DNA of 64,000 nucleotides from Desulforhopalus sp. GTDB taxonomy: Bacteria > Desulfobacterota > Desulfobulbia > Desulfobulbales > Desulfocapsaceae. Position 1 is the first letter of the stretch, and each line of letters begins with the position of its first letter. Below are positions 24,530 to 34,841 of this stretch, one piece after another. The stretch is from positions 9,505 to 73,504 of the forward strand of contig JALNVI010000003.1 of assembly GCA_023231425.1 (NCBI GenBank). Direction: 5' to 3'. The notes beneath the pieces were generated by a model. The model was given only the letters and a program-made list of their open reading frames with translations, was not told where the DNA came from and ran no database searches. The position numbers and the translations under genes were made by a program.

Positions 24530-27500
24530 ATGGACAACGAAGTAAAAATTATTGAATCCGACGCCCTGCGGGCCAATCTTATTGAGACTTCCATCAAGGT
24601 GGAGATTCCAGATGAGTACAACGTTTTGCTCAAGGTGGTTGAGAACTTCAAGGGATTGGAGGCGAGTCTGCAAAATCTTCTCGTCGAGATCTGCCACCCA
24701 TATCACAACTGGCAGATGGTATTGCCCCATCTGCGGAGTTTTGTGCTGAAAAATGTTCACCACTACCTCTCCAGTGAAGAGGGGCCACAATGCATTCACC
24801 TCTTCTCTGGTTTTTTTCTGGAAGCACTCTTTGGTGAACGGCGCAATCCGCAGGTTTCCTCCGAGGTGGTTGCGGCGCTGATGGTCTGGCTGGAGAAGAT
24901 GCTGTCAAAAATCGAGCCGAAGGATGTCGCTCGTTTCGCCTCAGTGATTGCGGAGATATTTCATGATCTTCAGGCGCTCGGCATTACCGAGCCAGCGCTG
25001 CTGCAGCAGTTTTCCCAGAGTCCTCACACCGTGAAAAAACTGGCTCCCCTGTTGAAAAAGATGCAGAAATCCTGTCCCGATTTCATGCTTGACAGCTATT
25101 ATGAATTCCTTCGGGCAACCCTGCTGGAGTGTTACGACTACTGGCTGCACGAGGATGACCCGATGAGCTGGTTCCTTGAAAAATGCTCTATCGAGGAGAG
25201 GGATTTTGGCGCTTCCCATCTCTTTGTGAAGATTTCTCATGAGAGTCTGGGCAAGTGGCGTGAGCGTGTGGAAAGGGGTGAGCTTGAGCCGCTTGATGAT
25301 CTGCTGGACCATATTGATATCGTCCGCCAATATCGTGTGATTCCCAGTCAGGGAATGGCTGAAGGGGGCTTCCAGGCGAGCGATTTGGATGATTTCGAGG
25401 AGAATCGCAAGCTGCTCTTCCTCTTTAAAATCATGGATACCACCGGCCTCTCGCTGATCCATGAGGAGACCCTGCGGGAGATCAATCGCAGCCTTGTCAG
25501 CCTCATCCGCCAGCAGAGCTTTGAACAGATTGAGGAGTTCCTGCTCACCGCGTTCCAGCTGCTCAAGGCCAACGTACGCAAATATCCGCACACCTCCCTG
25601 CAGTGCATTCAGGTTATCGGGGATGAAATTTTCGACCGCGGCAACAGCCGCATGGTGGAGGCTTTCCTCTTCGGTGTGGTGCGTTTTGGTTTCCAGCATG
25701 CGGGGGTGGCGGGCGTGGATGACAACTGGCAGCCGCTGGTTAACCCGGCTCATCTGGCCAATATCCGTGTCTGGCTGCATCTTATTATGCGCGAGCCGAA
25801 ATGGTGTGGCACGCTTTTTTCCGCGCTGATTATCCACCTCAAACTCTCGGGCACCTGCGTCAAGGATACCGACCTTTTCCAGCGGGATATCACCAGCCTG
25901 CTTAACCATCCCATTGAGCCGATCTACAACCTCAGCAAGCAGTTTACCAAACTGATGCCGGTTTTTTTTAACGAGATCGGTTCAGAGGGGGAATTGCGGG
26001 ATGTCAGTACCGAACTCGACGAGATTCATCATCGTAAAGACTTGCTTATTCACTTTTTGCGCAAGCAGGGACATGTGGAAAGTTCCAACCTGATTGTCGA
26101 TTTTACCCAGGCGATTCTCAAGTTCTGGCATCTCCGGGACAAGACGTTGATCATTCCCTATGTTCCCGAGGATATCTATTTACAGATTGTCACCAGTGGG
26201 GCGCTGGTTGATGACCTCTACATCCTCAGCGATCGACTGTGGAGTGAATTCAAGGTTCGTCATGTACACGATATCCTTGACATAAAGGACAAAGATCTGC
26301 AAGCCTGGCTGGCGAAGCAGAGCGACTGCAATGCTGGAGAGGTGCGTCGTTTTGAGTTGATGCTGCGCATGTATGCCCTGCTCAACCGCAAGTACAAACT
26401 GGGTTTTAGCCAGCTGCGCGGAGAGATCAACCTTGTGGTACAGGACAGCTTCCCCGAACTGCATTCCCTGCCGGAACAACTTGACGAAACGGACACTGAG
26501 AAGATCCTTGGTTCTCTGCTCGGGGCGCTGGAGAGCCTGAAAGAGACCATCCTTTCGCCAAAGAAATTTGAGGTCCGGGAAGATATCTACTACAAGCGTC
26601 ACATCGCCGTGGACATTCCCTCGGTCTATGGGCGCTACCGGGAGAAAAAGTTTGATGCCCTCAGCCTCTCTTTTCGTCTGGAAAAGCTGGCCAATCTCTA
26701 TCTCGAGAAGTTGCCGGAGACCCTCAATCTCTCCATTATCACCCAGGCGACTTTCTACAATATTGCCCGCTGTATTCGCCTCTACATGCGCGCTCTTTCC
26801 ATCGACGGGATCAGCTCGCGGCGGCTCACCATCCAGCTTAATCTGCTGGAGAGTTCGTTGAAGGTGAGGCGTTTCTCCTACACCCAGTATCTCGACATCC
26901 TGCGCGGCATGAGTGAGGGCGTAAAGGATATCATCTACTCCTACTACACCAATATTCACCAGAATAACCTGTCAATTATCATCCCGCAGATTGGCAGTGT
27001 GAACATCCTTACCAAGTTTGAAGGGCTGTATGACGAGGACGATATGGCGGCGACCATCCCTCGCCTCTCCGAGGTCTTTATGCGGGAGCTGATTGCCTCA
27101 ACCTTCGGTCTGCAGCATCTCGACAACTTTATCCTGCGCATCCTGCAGACCCTCGAAAACCAGAAGAACCTGCTTGACGGGGAGAAACTTGATATTCTTA
27201 TGAGCTACAATCCGGAGAAGGCCATCTCCCTGATGCACAGGCCCAATCCCTATACCGACGACCTCATTCACCTCGGCAATAAAGGTTACAATCTGGTGAA
27301 TATTTCACGTCTCGGCAAGCAGGTCCCGGCGGCATTCATTATCACCACAGAAATTTTCCGCTGTCAGGAAGTGGTGTTCAGCTACCGGCGGACCCGTGAT
27401 GAGTTCATGCAGCGGGTGCGCAATGCCCTCAACGAAGTGGAGCATGTGACCGGGCGGACCTTCGGCAGTGCCGAGAATCCACTGCTGCTTTCGGTGCGTT

Positions 27501-28759
27501 CTGGTGGTTCCATCTCCATGCCGGGGATGATGGCCACCATCCACGATGTCGGTCTCAATGAGGATATTATTGAAGAGTATGTGGCGAAGAACGGCAACGC
27601 CTACCTGGCGTGGGACAACTACCGCCGTTTTGTGCAGAGTTGGGGGATGATTTCCGGCATGGAGCGGGAAGATTTCCAGAGCCTGATGAATGCCGCCAAG
27701 GCGGATTACGGCGTGGGGTTGAAACGGGAGTTCTCCAAGGCGCAGATGAAGGAGCTGGCGCTGGCCTACCGCGACCTCACCCGCCGTCGCAGTATCTCTA
27801 TCCCGGAGGATCCCTGGCTGCAGCTTATCAATGCCATTGAACTGGTGCTGGAGAGCTGGAACACGGAGAAGGCGGTGGAGTTCCGCCACATCATGGATGT
27901 CTCCGATTCCTGGGGGACAGCCGTCATTGTGCAGACCATGGTGCTCGGGAACAGAAGTCAGGAGTCCGGTGCGGGTGTGGTTTTCACTGCTCACCCCTAC
28001 CGCAAGGTGCAGCGGGTGGCGCTGTGGGGTGACTATGCCTTTGGCGATCAGGGCGAGGATATTGTCAGCGGGCTGGTTTCCAGCTGTGCCATCTCTGTAG
28101 AGCAGGCACAGCTGGACGGCCGCTCGGTGGAGGATTCTCTGGAACGACGTTTCCCCGCCATTTACAAGGCACTGCTGGTAACCTCCCGTGAACTGGTCTA
28201 TGATAATCACTGGAATCCGCAGGAGATTGAATTCACCTTCGAGAGTCCTGAGGCAAAAGACCTCTATTACCTGCAGACGCGGGACATGATCACCATCAAA
28301 AAGCAGGAGCATCTCAACGTCTTTGTCGAGAAAGAGCCTGGAGAGCTGGAGGCTGCGTGGATCGGAAGCGGGGTGGGGGTCTCCGGTTCAGCCCTTTCCG
28401 GACGGGCGGTCTTTTCTGAGGAGGATATTGCCGTAATTCGTCTCAAGGACAAGGGTTCACCGCTGATTCTTATTCGTCAGGATACGGTGCCGGAGGATAT
28501 CAAGATGATCTCTCTCGCTCAGGGGCTGCTCACCGCGAGGGGGGGGCAGACTTCCCATGCCTCTGTGGTTGCTGTGCGGCTTGAAAAGTGTTGTGTGGTA
28601 GGTTGTCGCAGTATGAAGGTTTTCGACATGGAAGGGTGGTGTGAGCTGGATGGCGAGCGAATCAATCGCGGGGATCATGTTTCTATCGATGGTCGTACCG
28701 GACAAGTGCTTAAAGGTGAACATGCGATCCGCGAAGAGTATCACATCATGCCTCTGTAA
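24530..28759 (+). CDS. Large PPDK/PEP-synthase-like protein lacking the PEP-binding barrel
   Basis: 1409 residues from the ATG at 24530 (GGAG six bases upstream). Residues 1 to about 900 are a long, mostly helical region without a recognised fold. From about 915, LGNKGYNLVNISRLGKQVPAA starts a PPDK/PEP-synthase N-terminal ATP-grasp domain, with LSVRSGGSISMPGMM in the expected place. The swivelling domain holds GGQTSHASVVAVR with the phosphohistidine at about His1343. The protein ends about 65 residues later, so the C-terminal TIM barrel that binds pyruvate/PEP is absent. It could phosphorylate another acceptor, as glucan water dikinase and rifampin phosphotransferase do, through a swinging histidine. 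The nearby glycogen synthase makes a glucan-linked role one speculative option. Confidence 0.85.
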   Translation: MDNEVKIIESDALRANLIETSIKVEIPDEYNVLLKVVENFKGLEASLQNLLVEICHPYHNWQMVLPHLRSFVLKNVHHYLSSEEGPQCIHLFSGFFLEALFGERRNPQVSSEVVAALMVWLEKMLSKIEPKDVARFASVIAEIFHDLQALGITEPALLQQFSQSPHTVKKLAPLLKKMQKSCPDFMLDSYYEFLRATLLECYDYWLHEDDPMSWFLEKCSIEERDFGASHLFVKISHESLGKWRERVERGELEPLDDLLDHIDIVRQYRVIPSQGMAEGGFQASDLDDFEENRKLLFLFKIMDTTGLSLIHEETLREINRSLVSLIRQQSFEQIEEFLLTAFQLLKANVRKYPHTSLQCIQVIGDEIFDRGNSRMVEAFLFGVVRFGFQHAGVAGVDDNWQPLVNPAHLANIRVWLHLIMREPKWCGTLFSALIIHLKLSGTCVKDTDLFQRDITSLLNHPIEPIYNLSKQFTKLMPVFFNEIGSEGELRDVSTELDEIHHRKDLLIHFLRKQGHVESSNLIVDFTQAILKFWHLRDKTLIIPYVPEDIYLQIVTSGALVDDLYILSDRLWSEFKVRHVHDILDIKDKDLQAWLAKQSDCNAGEVRRFELMLRMYALLNRKYKLGFSQLRGEINLVVQDSFPELHSLPEQLDETDTEKILGSLLGALESLKETILSPKKFEVREDIYYKRHIAVDIPSVYGRYREKKFDALSLSFRLEKLANLYLEKLPETLNLSIITQATFYNIARCIRLYMRALSIDGISSRRLTIQLNLLESSLKVRRFSYTQYLDILRGMSEGVKDIIYSYYTNIHQNNLSIIIPQIGSVNILTKFEGLYDEDDMAATIPRLSEVFMRELIASTFGLQHLDNFILRILQTLENQKNLLDGEKLDILMSYNPEKAISLMHRPNPYTDDLIHLGNKGYNLVNISRLGKQVPAAFIITTEIFRCQEVVFSYRRTRDEFMQRVRNALNEVEHVTGRTFGSAENPLLLSVRSGGSISMPGMMATIHDVGLNEDIIEEYVAKNGNAYLAWDNYRRFVQSWGMISGMEREDFQSLMNAAKADYGVGLKREFSKAQMKELALAYRDLTRRRSISIPEDPWLQLINAIELVLESWNTEKAVEFRHIMDVSDSWGTAVIVQTMVLGNRSQESGAGVVFTAHPYRKVQRVALWGDYAFGDQGEDIVSGLVSSCAISVEQAQLDGRSVEDSLERRFPAIYKALLVTSRELVYDNHWNPQEIEFTFESPEAKDLYYLQTRDMITIKKQEHLNVFVEKEPGELEAAWIGSGVGVSGSALSGRAVFSEEDIAVIRLKDKGSPLILIRQDTVPEDIKMISLAQGLLTARGGQTSHASVVAVRLEKCCVVGCRSMKVFDMEGWCELDGERINRGDHVSIDGRTGQVLKGEHAIREEYHIMPL

Positions 28760-28790
28760 GCTGGTTCAGGCAGAGGGCTGGCGGCAAGAG

Positions 28791-28830
28791 AAAAACGCCC
28801 GGTTGAGTATTCAACCGGGCGTTTTTTTTA
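28791..28830. terminator. Bidirectional Rho-independent terminator
   Basis: AAAAACGCCCGGTTGA, loop GTAT, TCAACCGGGCGTTTTTTTT. A perfect 16-bp pairing counting A-T ends, between convergent genes. Confidence 0.93.
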
Positions 28831-30063
28831 TTTTGCGGAAATCGCACCCCGCTTTTTTTTCCGTTCCTCGGCAATACAGGCCGCGGCCGTGAAGAGAACG
28901 TCGGTGGAGGAGTTAAGCCCGGTTTCGCAGGAGTCCTGGATGACGCCGATGATGAAACCTGCGGCCACTACCTTTGTGGAGATATCCGGATCAATCTGAA
29001 AAAGACTGCAGGCCATGGGAATCAGCAACAGCGAACCACCCGGAACGCCGGAGGAGCCGCAGGCACCGACTGCGGCCAGGACACTGAGCATCAGTGCCAT
29101 CATCGGGCTGACCTGCATGTGCAGGGTATGGACCGCCGCGAGGGAGAGGACTGTGATCGTCACCGCCGCTCCCGCCATGTTGATGGTCGCTCCGAGTGGA
29201 ATGGAGATGGAATATGTGTCACGGGGGAGGCCGAGTTTTCTGCACAGGGACATATTCACCGGAATATTGGCCGCCGAACTGCGGGTGAAGAAGGCGGTGA
29301 TACCGCTCTCAAAAAGACAGGTGAAGACCAGCGGGTAGGGATTGCTGCGGATCTTCCAAAAGACGATCAGCGGGTTGAGCACGAAGGCGACAAAGGCCAT
29401 GGAGCCAACGAGAACGAGGAGCAGTCGGCCATAGTTGGCCAGTTCGCTAAAGCCGGTGGAGGCCGTTACCGAAGCGACGATGCCAAAGATGCCGATGGGG
29501 GCGAGTTTGATAACCCAGCTCACCACCTGGGCAATTGCGTCGGAGCAGTCGCCGAGGAACTGGATGGTGCTTTCAGCGCGGCCGCGCAGGGCGATGCCGA
29601 GGAGGATTGCCCAGGTGAGGATGCCGATGTAGTTGCTTTGAGCAACAGCGTCCACAGGATTAACAACAGCTTTCATCATGAGAGTCTTAAGCACCTCAAT
29701 TAGATTGGCTGGCGGGGTCTGGGTCAGGTCGCCGGTGGCGAGGGCGAGTTCGGTGGGAAAGAGAAAACTGGCAACCACTGCAGTGAAAGAGGCTGCCAGA
29801 GTGCCGAGGATGTAGAGCATGATAATCGGTTTAATGAACGCCTCGGAGTCGGTCTGATGGCGGGAAATGGCCGCTGTGATAAGCGCGAAGACCAGTATCG
29901 GGGCGACTGCCTTCAGGCCGCCGATGAAAAAGGTGCCGAGGATAGCGGTTTTGATGGCAACTGCGGGAGCCAGCCAGGCGAGCAGGATGCCGAGTCCGAG
30001 TCCGACGATAATCTGAGTAACCAGACTCCCTCGAAGGTATCTTTTCAGAAGTTCACTAATCAT
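28828..30063 (-). CDS. sstT: Serine/threonine:Na+ symporter SstT
   Basis: 411 residues, dicarboxylate/amino acid:cation symporter fold with many membrane helices. It matches remembered E. coli SstT closely over long stretches: [52 protein letters not shown], and [21 protein letters not shown] near the end. The serine-rich hairpin and NMAGAA motif form the substrate and sodium site. AAGGAC precedes the ATG. It takes up L-serine and L-threonine with sodium. Single gene, with two family A copies upstream. Confidence 0.95.
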   Translation of the reverse strand: MISELLKRYLRGSLVTQIIVGLGLGILLAWLAPAVAIKTAILGTFFIGGLKAVAPILVFALITAAISRHQTDSEAFIKPIIMLYILGTLAASFTAVVASFLFPTELALATGDLTQTPPANLIEVLKTLMMKAVVNPVDAVAQSNYIGILTWAILLGIALRGRAESTIQFLGDCSDAIAQVVSWVIKLAPIGIFGIVASVTASTGFSELANYGRLLLVLVGSMAFVAFVLNPLIVFWKIRSNPYPLVFTCLFESGITAFFTRSSAANIPVNMSLCRKLGLPRDTYSISIPLGATINMAGAAVTITVLSLAAVHTLHMQVSPMMALMLSVLAAVGACGSSGVPGGSLLLIPMACSLFQIDPDISTKVVAAGFIIGVIQDSCETGLNSSTDVLFTAAACIAEERKKKRGAISAK

Positions 30064-30232
30064 GGTTTGTCCTTGTTGTTGAAGGGGTTCATTCCTTTAA
30101 TGTACAGGCAGAGATGTGCATGTATTTGATTCTTAACACAATCCTGTTATTTTAGAGAAAATGTTGAGACTGTCAACCGACAAGACGGCCCGGAGGTCTT
30201 ATTTCCCTTGAGTTCCATAGAACACAAGAACT

Positions 30233-30412
30233 GGTACCTTGAAACGGCTTGTATCTCGTTCATATTCGAGATGTAGAAGAAAATTTATCGCAGGTATAGC
30301 TTTGATATCGGAGTCTGGCACTTACCTCGACGTCTCGTTCCTCGCTTTTTCGGGGGATAAATTTTTGATTGTACGAAGAAGACGGGCGAAAGACTGCTTT
30401 CTGGATGTTCCC
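30233..30412 (+). repeat. Family A repeat
   Basis: Starts GGTACCTTGAAACGGCTTG and ends CTTTCTGGATGTTCCC. Point differences (CTCGCTTTTTCGGGGG) weaken the inner hairpin. Confidence 0.88.
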
Positions 30413-30625
30413 TGATAAAATATATTATAATCAGTCAATATGAGTATTTTGCAAAGGGGGCATATGAACAAAAAAAGAAAAACATCCGATTTAAGGCTCT
30501 GTTAGAGGGAAAACCGATGGGGGAAAAGAGGTCTTCGATGGGAGGGAAAAACTAATTATTCCTTGAATTACGGGGAAAAGGAGCGAATTCCCTTCACCTG
30601 TTTCCCGACAACGTATTAGCACCCG
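30413..30625. other. Spacer between two family A copies
   Basis: About 210 bases, A+T-rich at first. It holds a very short open frame at 30464 (MNKKRKTSDLRLC) with AAAGGGGG upstream, too short to call as a gene. Nothing else is recognised. Confidence 0.35.
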
Positions 30626-30802
30626 GGGACCTTGAAACAGCTTGTATTTCGTTCATATTCGAGGCACAGGAGGAAATTTACCGCAGGATAACTTTGATTT
30701 GATATCGGAGTCTGGCGCTTGCCTCGACGTCTCGTTCCTCGCTTTGTCGGAGGATAATTTTTTGACTGTCATGAAGGGGATGGGCGATTATTCAAGGTCC
30801 CC
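30626..30802 (+). repeat. Family A repeat with perfect 12-bp terminal inverted repeats
   Basis: Left end GGGGACCTTGAA and right end TTCAAGGTCCCC are exact inverted repeats. All inner arms are present. This copy best shows the fold-back structure. Confidence 0.92.
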
Positions 30803-30828
30803 ACCTGCGGGAAGGATCTCTCTTCGGG

Positions 30829-31182
30829 TTATTCTAACACTGCAGGGCAAAACAGATTGTGCATTTTCCGAATCAGTTCGACGACGCGTTTGTCACTGAT
30901 GAAGTTGAAGATAAAGTTTGCATCCTTGCGAAAATCTATAATGCCCTGATTCCGCAGGACTCCAAGGTGCTGAGAGACATTGGCATTGGTGGTTTTAACC
31001 TGTTCACGGATCTCTCCGACGGTGAGTTCGCGGTCCTGCAGCAAACAAAGGATCTTCAGGCGGATGGGATGGGACATGGCTTTTAATAATTGGGAGACAA
31101 GTTCAATCTCCTCGTCAATCATGGTCGTTTCGTCGTGGGTTGTCCCGGATGAGAGAGCAACAGACTGTTCAAGAGTTGACAT
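30829..31182 (-). CDS. ArsR-family transcriptional regulator
   Basis: 117 residues with a winged helix typical of ArsR/SmtB repressors: LLKAMSHPIRLKILCLLQDRELTVGEIREQV, recognition helix TTNANVSQHLGVLRNQGII, and wing DFRKDANFIFNFISD. The classic ELCVCDL metal-binding motif is missing (ELTVGEI), so an arsenic- or zinc-type site at that position is unlikely. A single Cys lies near the C-terminus (LFCPAVLE). A later ATG 20 codons in is possible. An imperfect palindrome lies about 65-85 bases upstream, suggesting autoregulation. The ligand is unknown. Confidence 0.88.
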   Translation of the reverse strand: MSTLEQSVALSSGTTHDETTMIDEEIELVSQLLKAMSHPIRLKILCLLQDRELTVGEIREQVKTTNANVSQHLGVLRNQGIIDFRKDANFIFNFISDKRVVELIRKMHNLFCPAVLE

Positions 31183-31245
31183 TATGGCAAGCCTGAAGGA
31201 AAAAGTGGGTAAAAGTAAAAATTAAATACGTGGGGAGGTGTACAA

Positions 31246-31267
31246 ATAATTGATAATTATAAATTAT
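31246..31267. promoter_or_regulatory. Imperfect palindrome, candidate ArsR operator
   Basis: ATAATTGATAATTATAAATT plus AT: 20 of 22 positions agree with the reverse complement. It lies between the divergent ArsR and isochorismatase-like genes, in A+T-rich DNA, about 65 bases from the ArsR start. Confidence 0.4.
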
Positions 31268-31469
31268 ACACGTCATAAAAAATCTTGAGAAGTACTTTCG
31301 TGTGTGAGAAGGGATCGAAAATAAAAAAAGTCCACCTTTTGGGCACGGACTTGAATTGCGACACAAAAAAGAGTCTACTGAGAGATCAACATTCATTTTA
31401 GGGCTACTGTCTGCTTTACAGATTCACAACTGTTTACGTTGATAAAAATATAAATTAAAAGGGGAAAAG

Positions 31470-32027
31470 ATGATACCAGAGAACCTTGATCCGGCGCATC
31501 TCTGCCTTGCAGTTGTTGACCTTCAAACGCGATTGATGGAGGTTATTCACCGGGCGGACGAAACAGCGGGGGCGGCTGCACTGATGGTGCGCTGTGCCCG
31601 GGAACTGAAGGTGAAGACTCTCGCCCTTACCCAGTATCGCAAGGGGCTCGGGGCGTACGTGCCGGAACTTGAAGAGCTGCTTGCCGATACCCCGCAGTAT
31701 GACAAAACCGCGTTCAACCTGCTTGCAGTGGAGAGCGTGGCCCAGGAGATTGCGGCTCGGCCGGAGCTGGATACCTTTGTCCTGGTCGGTGTCGAGACGC
31801 ATATTTGTATCTGGCAGTCTGCGCTGGCTTTGCTGGGTGCCGGTAAGCAGGTTTGGGTCTTGTCCGATGCAGTCTCCTCGCGGAGAGAAGAGGATCATCG
31901 GGAGGCGCTTCTCCAACTTCGTGCGGCGGGGGCGATCGTGGGGCCGACCGAGATGCTCATTTACTCCCTGCTCGGCAGAGCAGGAACACCGGAGTTTAAG
32001 AAGATTCATTCTCTTATCACCGCTTGA
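31470..32027 (+). CDS. Isochorismatase-like cysteine hydrolase
   Basis: 185 residues. The family's catalytic triad is visible: Asp in LAVVDLQTRLM, Lys in YDKTAFN and nucleophilic Cys in LVGVETHICIWQSALAL. The GVETHICI motif with its cis-peptide neighbourhood is diagnostic. The family includes nicotinamidase, N-carbamoylsarcosine amidohydrolase and many unassigned hydrolases; the exact substrate is not readable. AAAGGGGAAAAG precedes the ATG. It is divergent from ArsR and 71 bases ahead of alaS, so it could share a transcript with alaS. Confidence 0.87.
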   Translation: MIPENLDPAHLCLAVVDLQTRLMEVIHRADETAGAAALMVRCARELKVKTLALTQYRKGLGAYVPELEELLADTPQYDKTAFNLLAVESVAQEIAARPELDTFVLVGVETHICIWQSALALLGAGKQVWVLSDAVSSRREEDHREALLQLRAAGAIVGPTEMLIYSLLGRAGTPEFKKIHSLITA

Positions 32028-32098
32028 TTATCACCTGAACTACACTGAATAACGCGCCTGACTGTGCGCACAATAAAGAGCAACAAGCAGAGAAAATT

Positions 32099-34744
32099 AT
32101 GAAAGGAAACGACATTCGCAATTTGTTCTGGCAGTATTTTGAAGAGAAAGGTCACACTCGTGTGGACAGTTCTTCTCTCGTTCCCGCAGACGACCCGACA
32201 CTGCTCTTTACCAATGCAGGGATGGTGCAGTTTAAGCGGGTTTTCATGGGCGATGAGAAGAGACCCTACACCCGCGCTGTCACCAGCCAGCGCTGTGTCC
32301 GGGCCGGTGGCAAGCACAACGACCTTGAAAACGTTGGCTATACAGCCCGCCATCATACCTTTTTCGAGATGCTCGGCAACTTTTCCTTCGGGGACTATTT
32401 CAAGGAGGATGCCATTCGTTTCGCCTGGGACTTTCTCACTGTGAAACTCGGCCTTGATCCCAAAGATCTCTGGGTGACCATCTACGATGACGACGATGAG
32501 GCCGAAGAGTTGTGGAAGAAGATGGAGACGTTGCCGAAGGGCCGCATTGTACGCATGGGAGAGAAGGATAACTTCTGGGCCATGGGCGATACCGGACCCT
32601 GCGGCCCCTGTTCTGAGATCCATATAGATCAGGGACCCGACGCCGCTACATGTGGCAGCCGTGACTGCAAAATCGGCTGTGACTGTGACCGTTATCTGGA
32701 GCTGTGGAACCTGGTCTTCATGCAGTATAATCGTGATGAGTCCGGGAAACTGACCCTCCTGCCCAAACCGAGTATCGACACGGGTATGGGGCTGGAGCGT
32801 ATCGCTGCCGTGCTGCAGGGTAAGCAGAACAACTACGATACAGACCTCTTCGCGCCCATTCTTCATCGTCTTGAGGAGCTTTCTGGGCGGAAATACGGGG
32901 TGGATAAAGGTGATGATGTGGCCATGCGGGTTATTGCTGACCATGCCCGTGCCACCACCTTCCTTGTTGCAGACGGAGTCCTGCCCTCCAATGAGGGACG
33001 GGGTTACGTTCTGCGGCGTATCATGCGACGGGCGGTTCGTTACGGTAAGGCGCTGGGGCTGGACAGACCCTTTCTTTACGATGTGGTGAAGGTTGTCATT
33101 GAGGAGATGAAGGGTGCCTTTCCCCATGTCGTTGACGCTGAGACCCTTCTGAAGAAGGTCACCAGCAACGAGGAGGAGCGCTTTAGCGAGACCCTCGAAA
33201 AAGGACTGGCTCTGCTCTCTGAGGAGATTGGCAGACTCGGTGCGGATCAAATTATTTCCGGGATCTTTATTTTTAAACTCTACGATACCTTTGGTTTCCC
33301 TTTTGATATCGTGCGTGATATCGCCCTTGAGCGTGGGCTGGGTTTCGATGAAGCAGGCTTTGAGGCAGAGATGGCCCGGCAGCGTAAACAATCGCGTCAA
33401 TCGCGAAAAGGGGAAAGTGTCAAGTTGCAGGGGGACGGGGTGAAGAGTATTGCCGAGATGGGCGTACGCACCGTTTTTATCGGTTATGAAGAGAAGTGTG
33501 GTAACGGCCGTGTACTCGGTCTGCTGGACGCGGATGGTGAGCGGGTGAAGAGCCTCGTCACTGGGGCGCGCGGTCGTCTCTTTGTTGATAAAACACCCTT
33601 TTATGCGGAGTCCGGTGGCCAGTCCGCCGACCACGGTGAGGTCTTCTGGCAGGGCGGTCATGCCCTGGTCAGTAATACCACGGTGACCGGTGAGAAGATT
33701 GTTCTTCATTCCCTGGAAGTTGTTGAAGGGATTCTGGAAGAAGGGATGGAGGTGAAGCTGAAGATTGACGAGGCGCGTCGCCGTCACACCGCTGGCCATC
33801 ACAGTGTTACCCATCTTCTGCAGGCAGCTCTGCGGCAGGTGCTTGGTGATCATGTCAAACAGGCGGGGTCGCTGGTGCAGGCGGATCGGGTGCGTTTTGA
33901 CTTTACCCACTTCTCGCCGGTAACACCGGAGGAACTGGCTGAAGTTGAGCGGAGGGTCAACAGAGAAATTCGACGTAACAGCAGGGTGGTTACCCGGATT
34001 ATCGATAAAGACGAGGCTGTTGGCGAAGGAGCAATGGCCCTCTTTGGTGAAAAGTATGGGGAGAAGGTTCGGGTTGTGACCATGGGGGATTTCAGCAAGG
34101 AATTGTGCGGTGGAACCCATGTGGCTGCCACCGGCGATATTGGGGTTTTCAAGGTGCAGTCCGAAAGCGGAATTGCCGCCGGAGTGCGGCGTATTGAAGC
34201 GGTCGCCGGTGAGTCGGCTTTTGCCTGGATCCAGCAGGTGTTTGCTGGACAGGCGCGACTCGGCGGAATGCTTTCCGCCACCAGTCTTGAGGAGACCTGT
34301 GACAGGGTCGCTGCCCTGCAGGCAAGTCTAAAGGCAGCGGAGAAAAAGGCCACTGAGCTGTCGAAAGAACTGGCCAGCTCCGATCTCGAATCAGTGTTGA
34401 AAAATGCGGTAGAAGTGAATGGCATCAAGGTTGTGTCTGCTGAGATTCCGCTGGAAGATGCTAAGATTTTGCGCGAAGTTGGGGATAAAGTTCGCAATCA
34501 GCTCAACAGCGGCGTGGCGGTCATCGCCGGGGTGGTAGAGGGGAAGGCTGCTCTGCTTGCCATCGTTTCCAAAGACCTTACCGGGCGGATCAAGGCCGGG
34601 GAACTGGTCAGCAGAGTTGCTGCTCTTGTCGGGGGACGGGGCGGAGGACGTCCGGACATGGCCCAGGCGGGGGGTCCGCTGGCAGATAAAGTGGGCGAAG
34701 CCGTGGCTGCGGTTCCGGGCATTGTCAAAGAGCTGCTTAAATAA
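32099..34744 (+). CDS. alaS: Alanyl-tRNA synthetase
   Basis: 881 residues, full length. The class-II catalytic core begins IRNLFWQYFEEKGH, with HHTFFEMLGNFSFGDYF near residues 85-101 and GLERIAAVLQGK for motif 3. The editing domain has the zinc-binding HHSVTHLLQAALRQVLG and ELCGGTHVAATGDIG. The C-Ala domain ends GGRGGGRPDMAQAGG. It charges tRNA-Ala and hydrolyses mischarged Ser and Gly. The ribosome site is weak (AGCAGAGAAAATT). Confidence 0.97.
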   Translation: MKGNDIRNLFWQYFEEKGHTRVDSSSLVPADDPTLLFTNAGMVQFKRVFMGDEKRPYTRAVTSQRCVRAGGKHNDLENVGYTARHHTFFEMLGNFSFGDYFKEDAIRFAWDFLTVKLGLDPKDLWVTIYDDDDEAEELWKKMETLPKGRIVRMGEKDNFWAMGDTGPCGPCSEIHIDQGPDAATCGSRDCKIGCDCDRYLELWNLVFMQYNRDESGKLTLLPKPSIDTGMGLERIAAVLQGKQNNYDTDLFAPILHRLEELSGRKYGVDKGDDVAMRVIADHARATTFLVADGVLPSNEGRGYVLRRIMRRAVRYGKALGLDRPFLYDVVKVVIEEMKGAFPHVVDAETLLKKVTSNEEERFSETLEKGLALLSEEIGRLGADQIISGIFIFKLYDTFGFPFDIVRDIALERGLGFDEAGFEAEMARQRKQSRQSRKGESVKLQGDGVKSIAEMGVRTVFIGYEEKCGNGRVLGLLDADGERVKSLVTGARGRLFVDKTPFYAESGGQSADHGEVFWQGGHALVSNTTVTGEKIVLHSLEVVEGILEEGMEVKLKIDEARRRHTAGHHSVTHLLQAALRQVLGDHVKQAGSLVQADRVRFDFTHFSPVTPEELAEVERRVNREIRRNSRVVTRIIDKDEAVGEGAMALFGEKYGEKVRVVTMGDFSKELCGGTHVAATGDIGVFKVQSESGIAAGVRRIEAVAGESAFAWIQQVFAGQARLGGMLSATSLEETCDRVAALQASLKAAEKKATELSKELASSDLESVLKNAVEVNGIKVVSAEIPLEDAKILREVGDKVRNQLNSGVAVIAGVVEGKAALLAIVSKDLTGRIKAGELVSRVAALVGGRGGGRPDMAQAGGPLADKVGEAVAAVPGIVKELLK

Positions 34745-34841
34745 ATGAACGTCCATGGAAAGGCACCATTTCAGGCCGTTTCCCGCTGTGTTCGGGGCCG
34801 TTTTATTCGACGCGGGAGCTTGATGTGCAGGTGGAAATCAG

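Noticed and set aside
30464..30505. 13-codon frame MNKKRKTSDLRLC with ribosome site
   Set aside because: Too short and isolated between two repeats to call as a gene or leader peptide.
32006..34120. 704-codon open frame antisense to alaS
   Set aside because: It lies entirely opposite a certain gene with normal codon use; its sequence shows no domain and is explained by GC-skewed codon positions.
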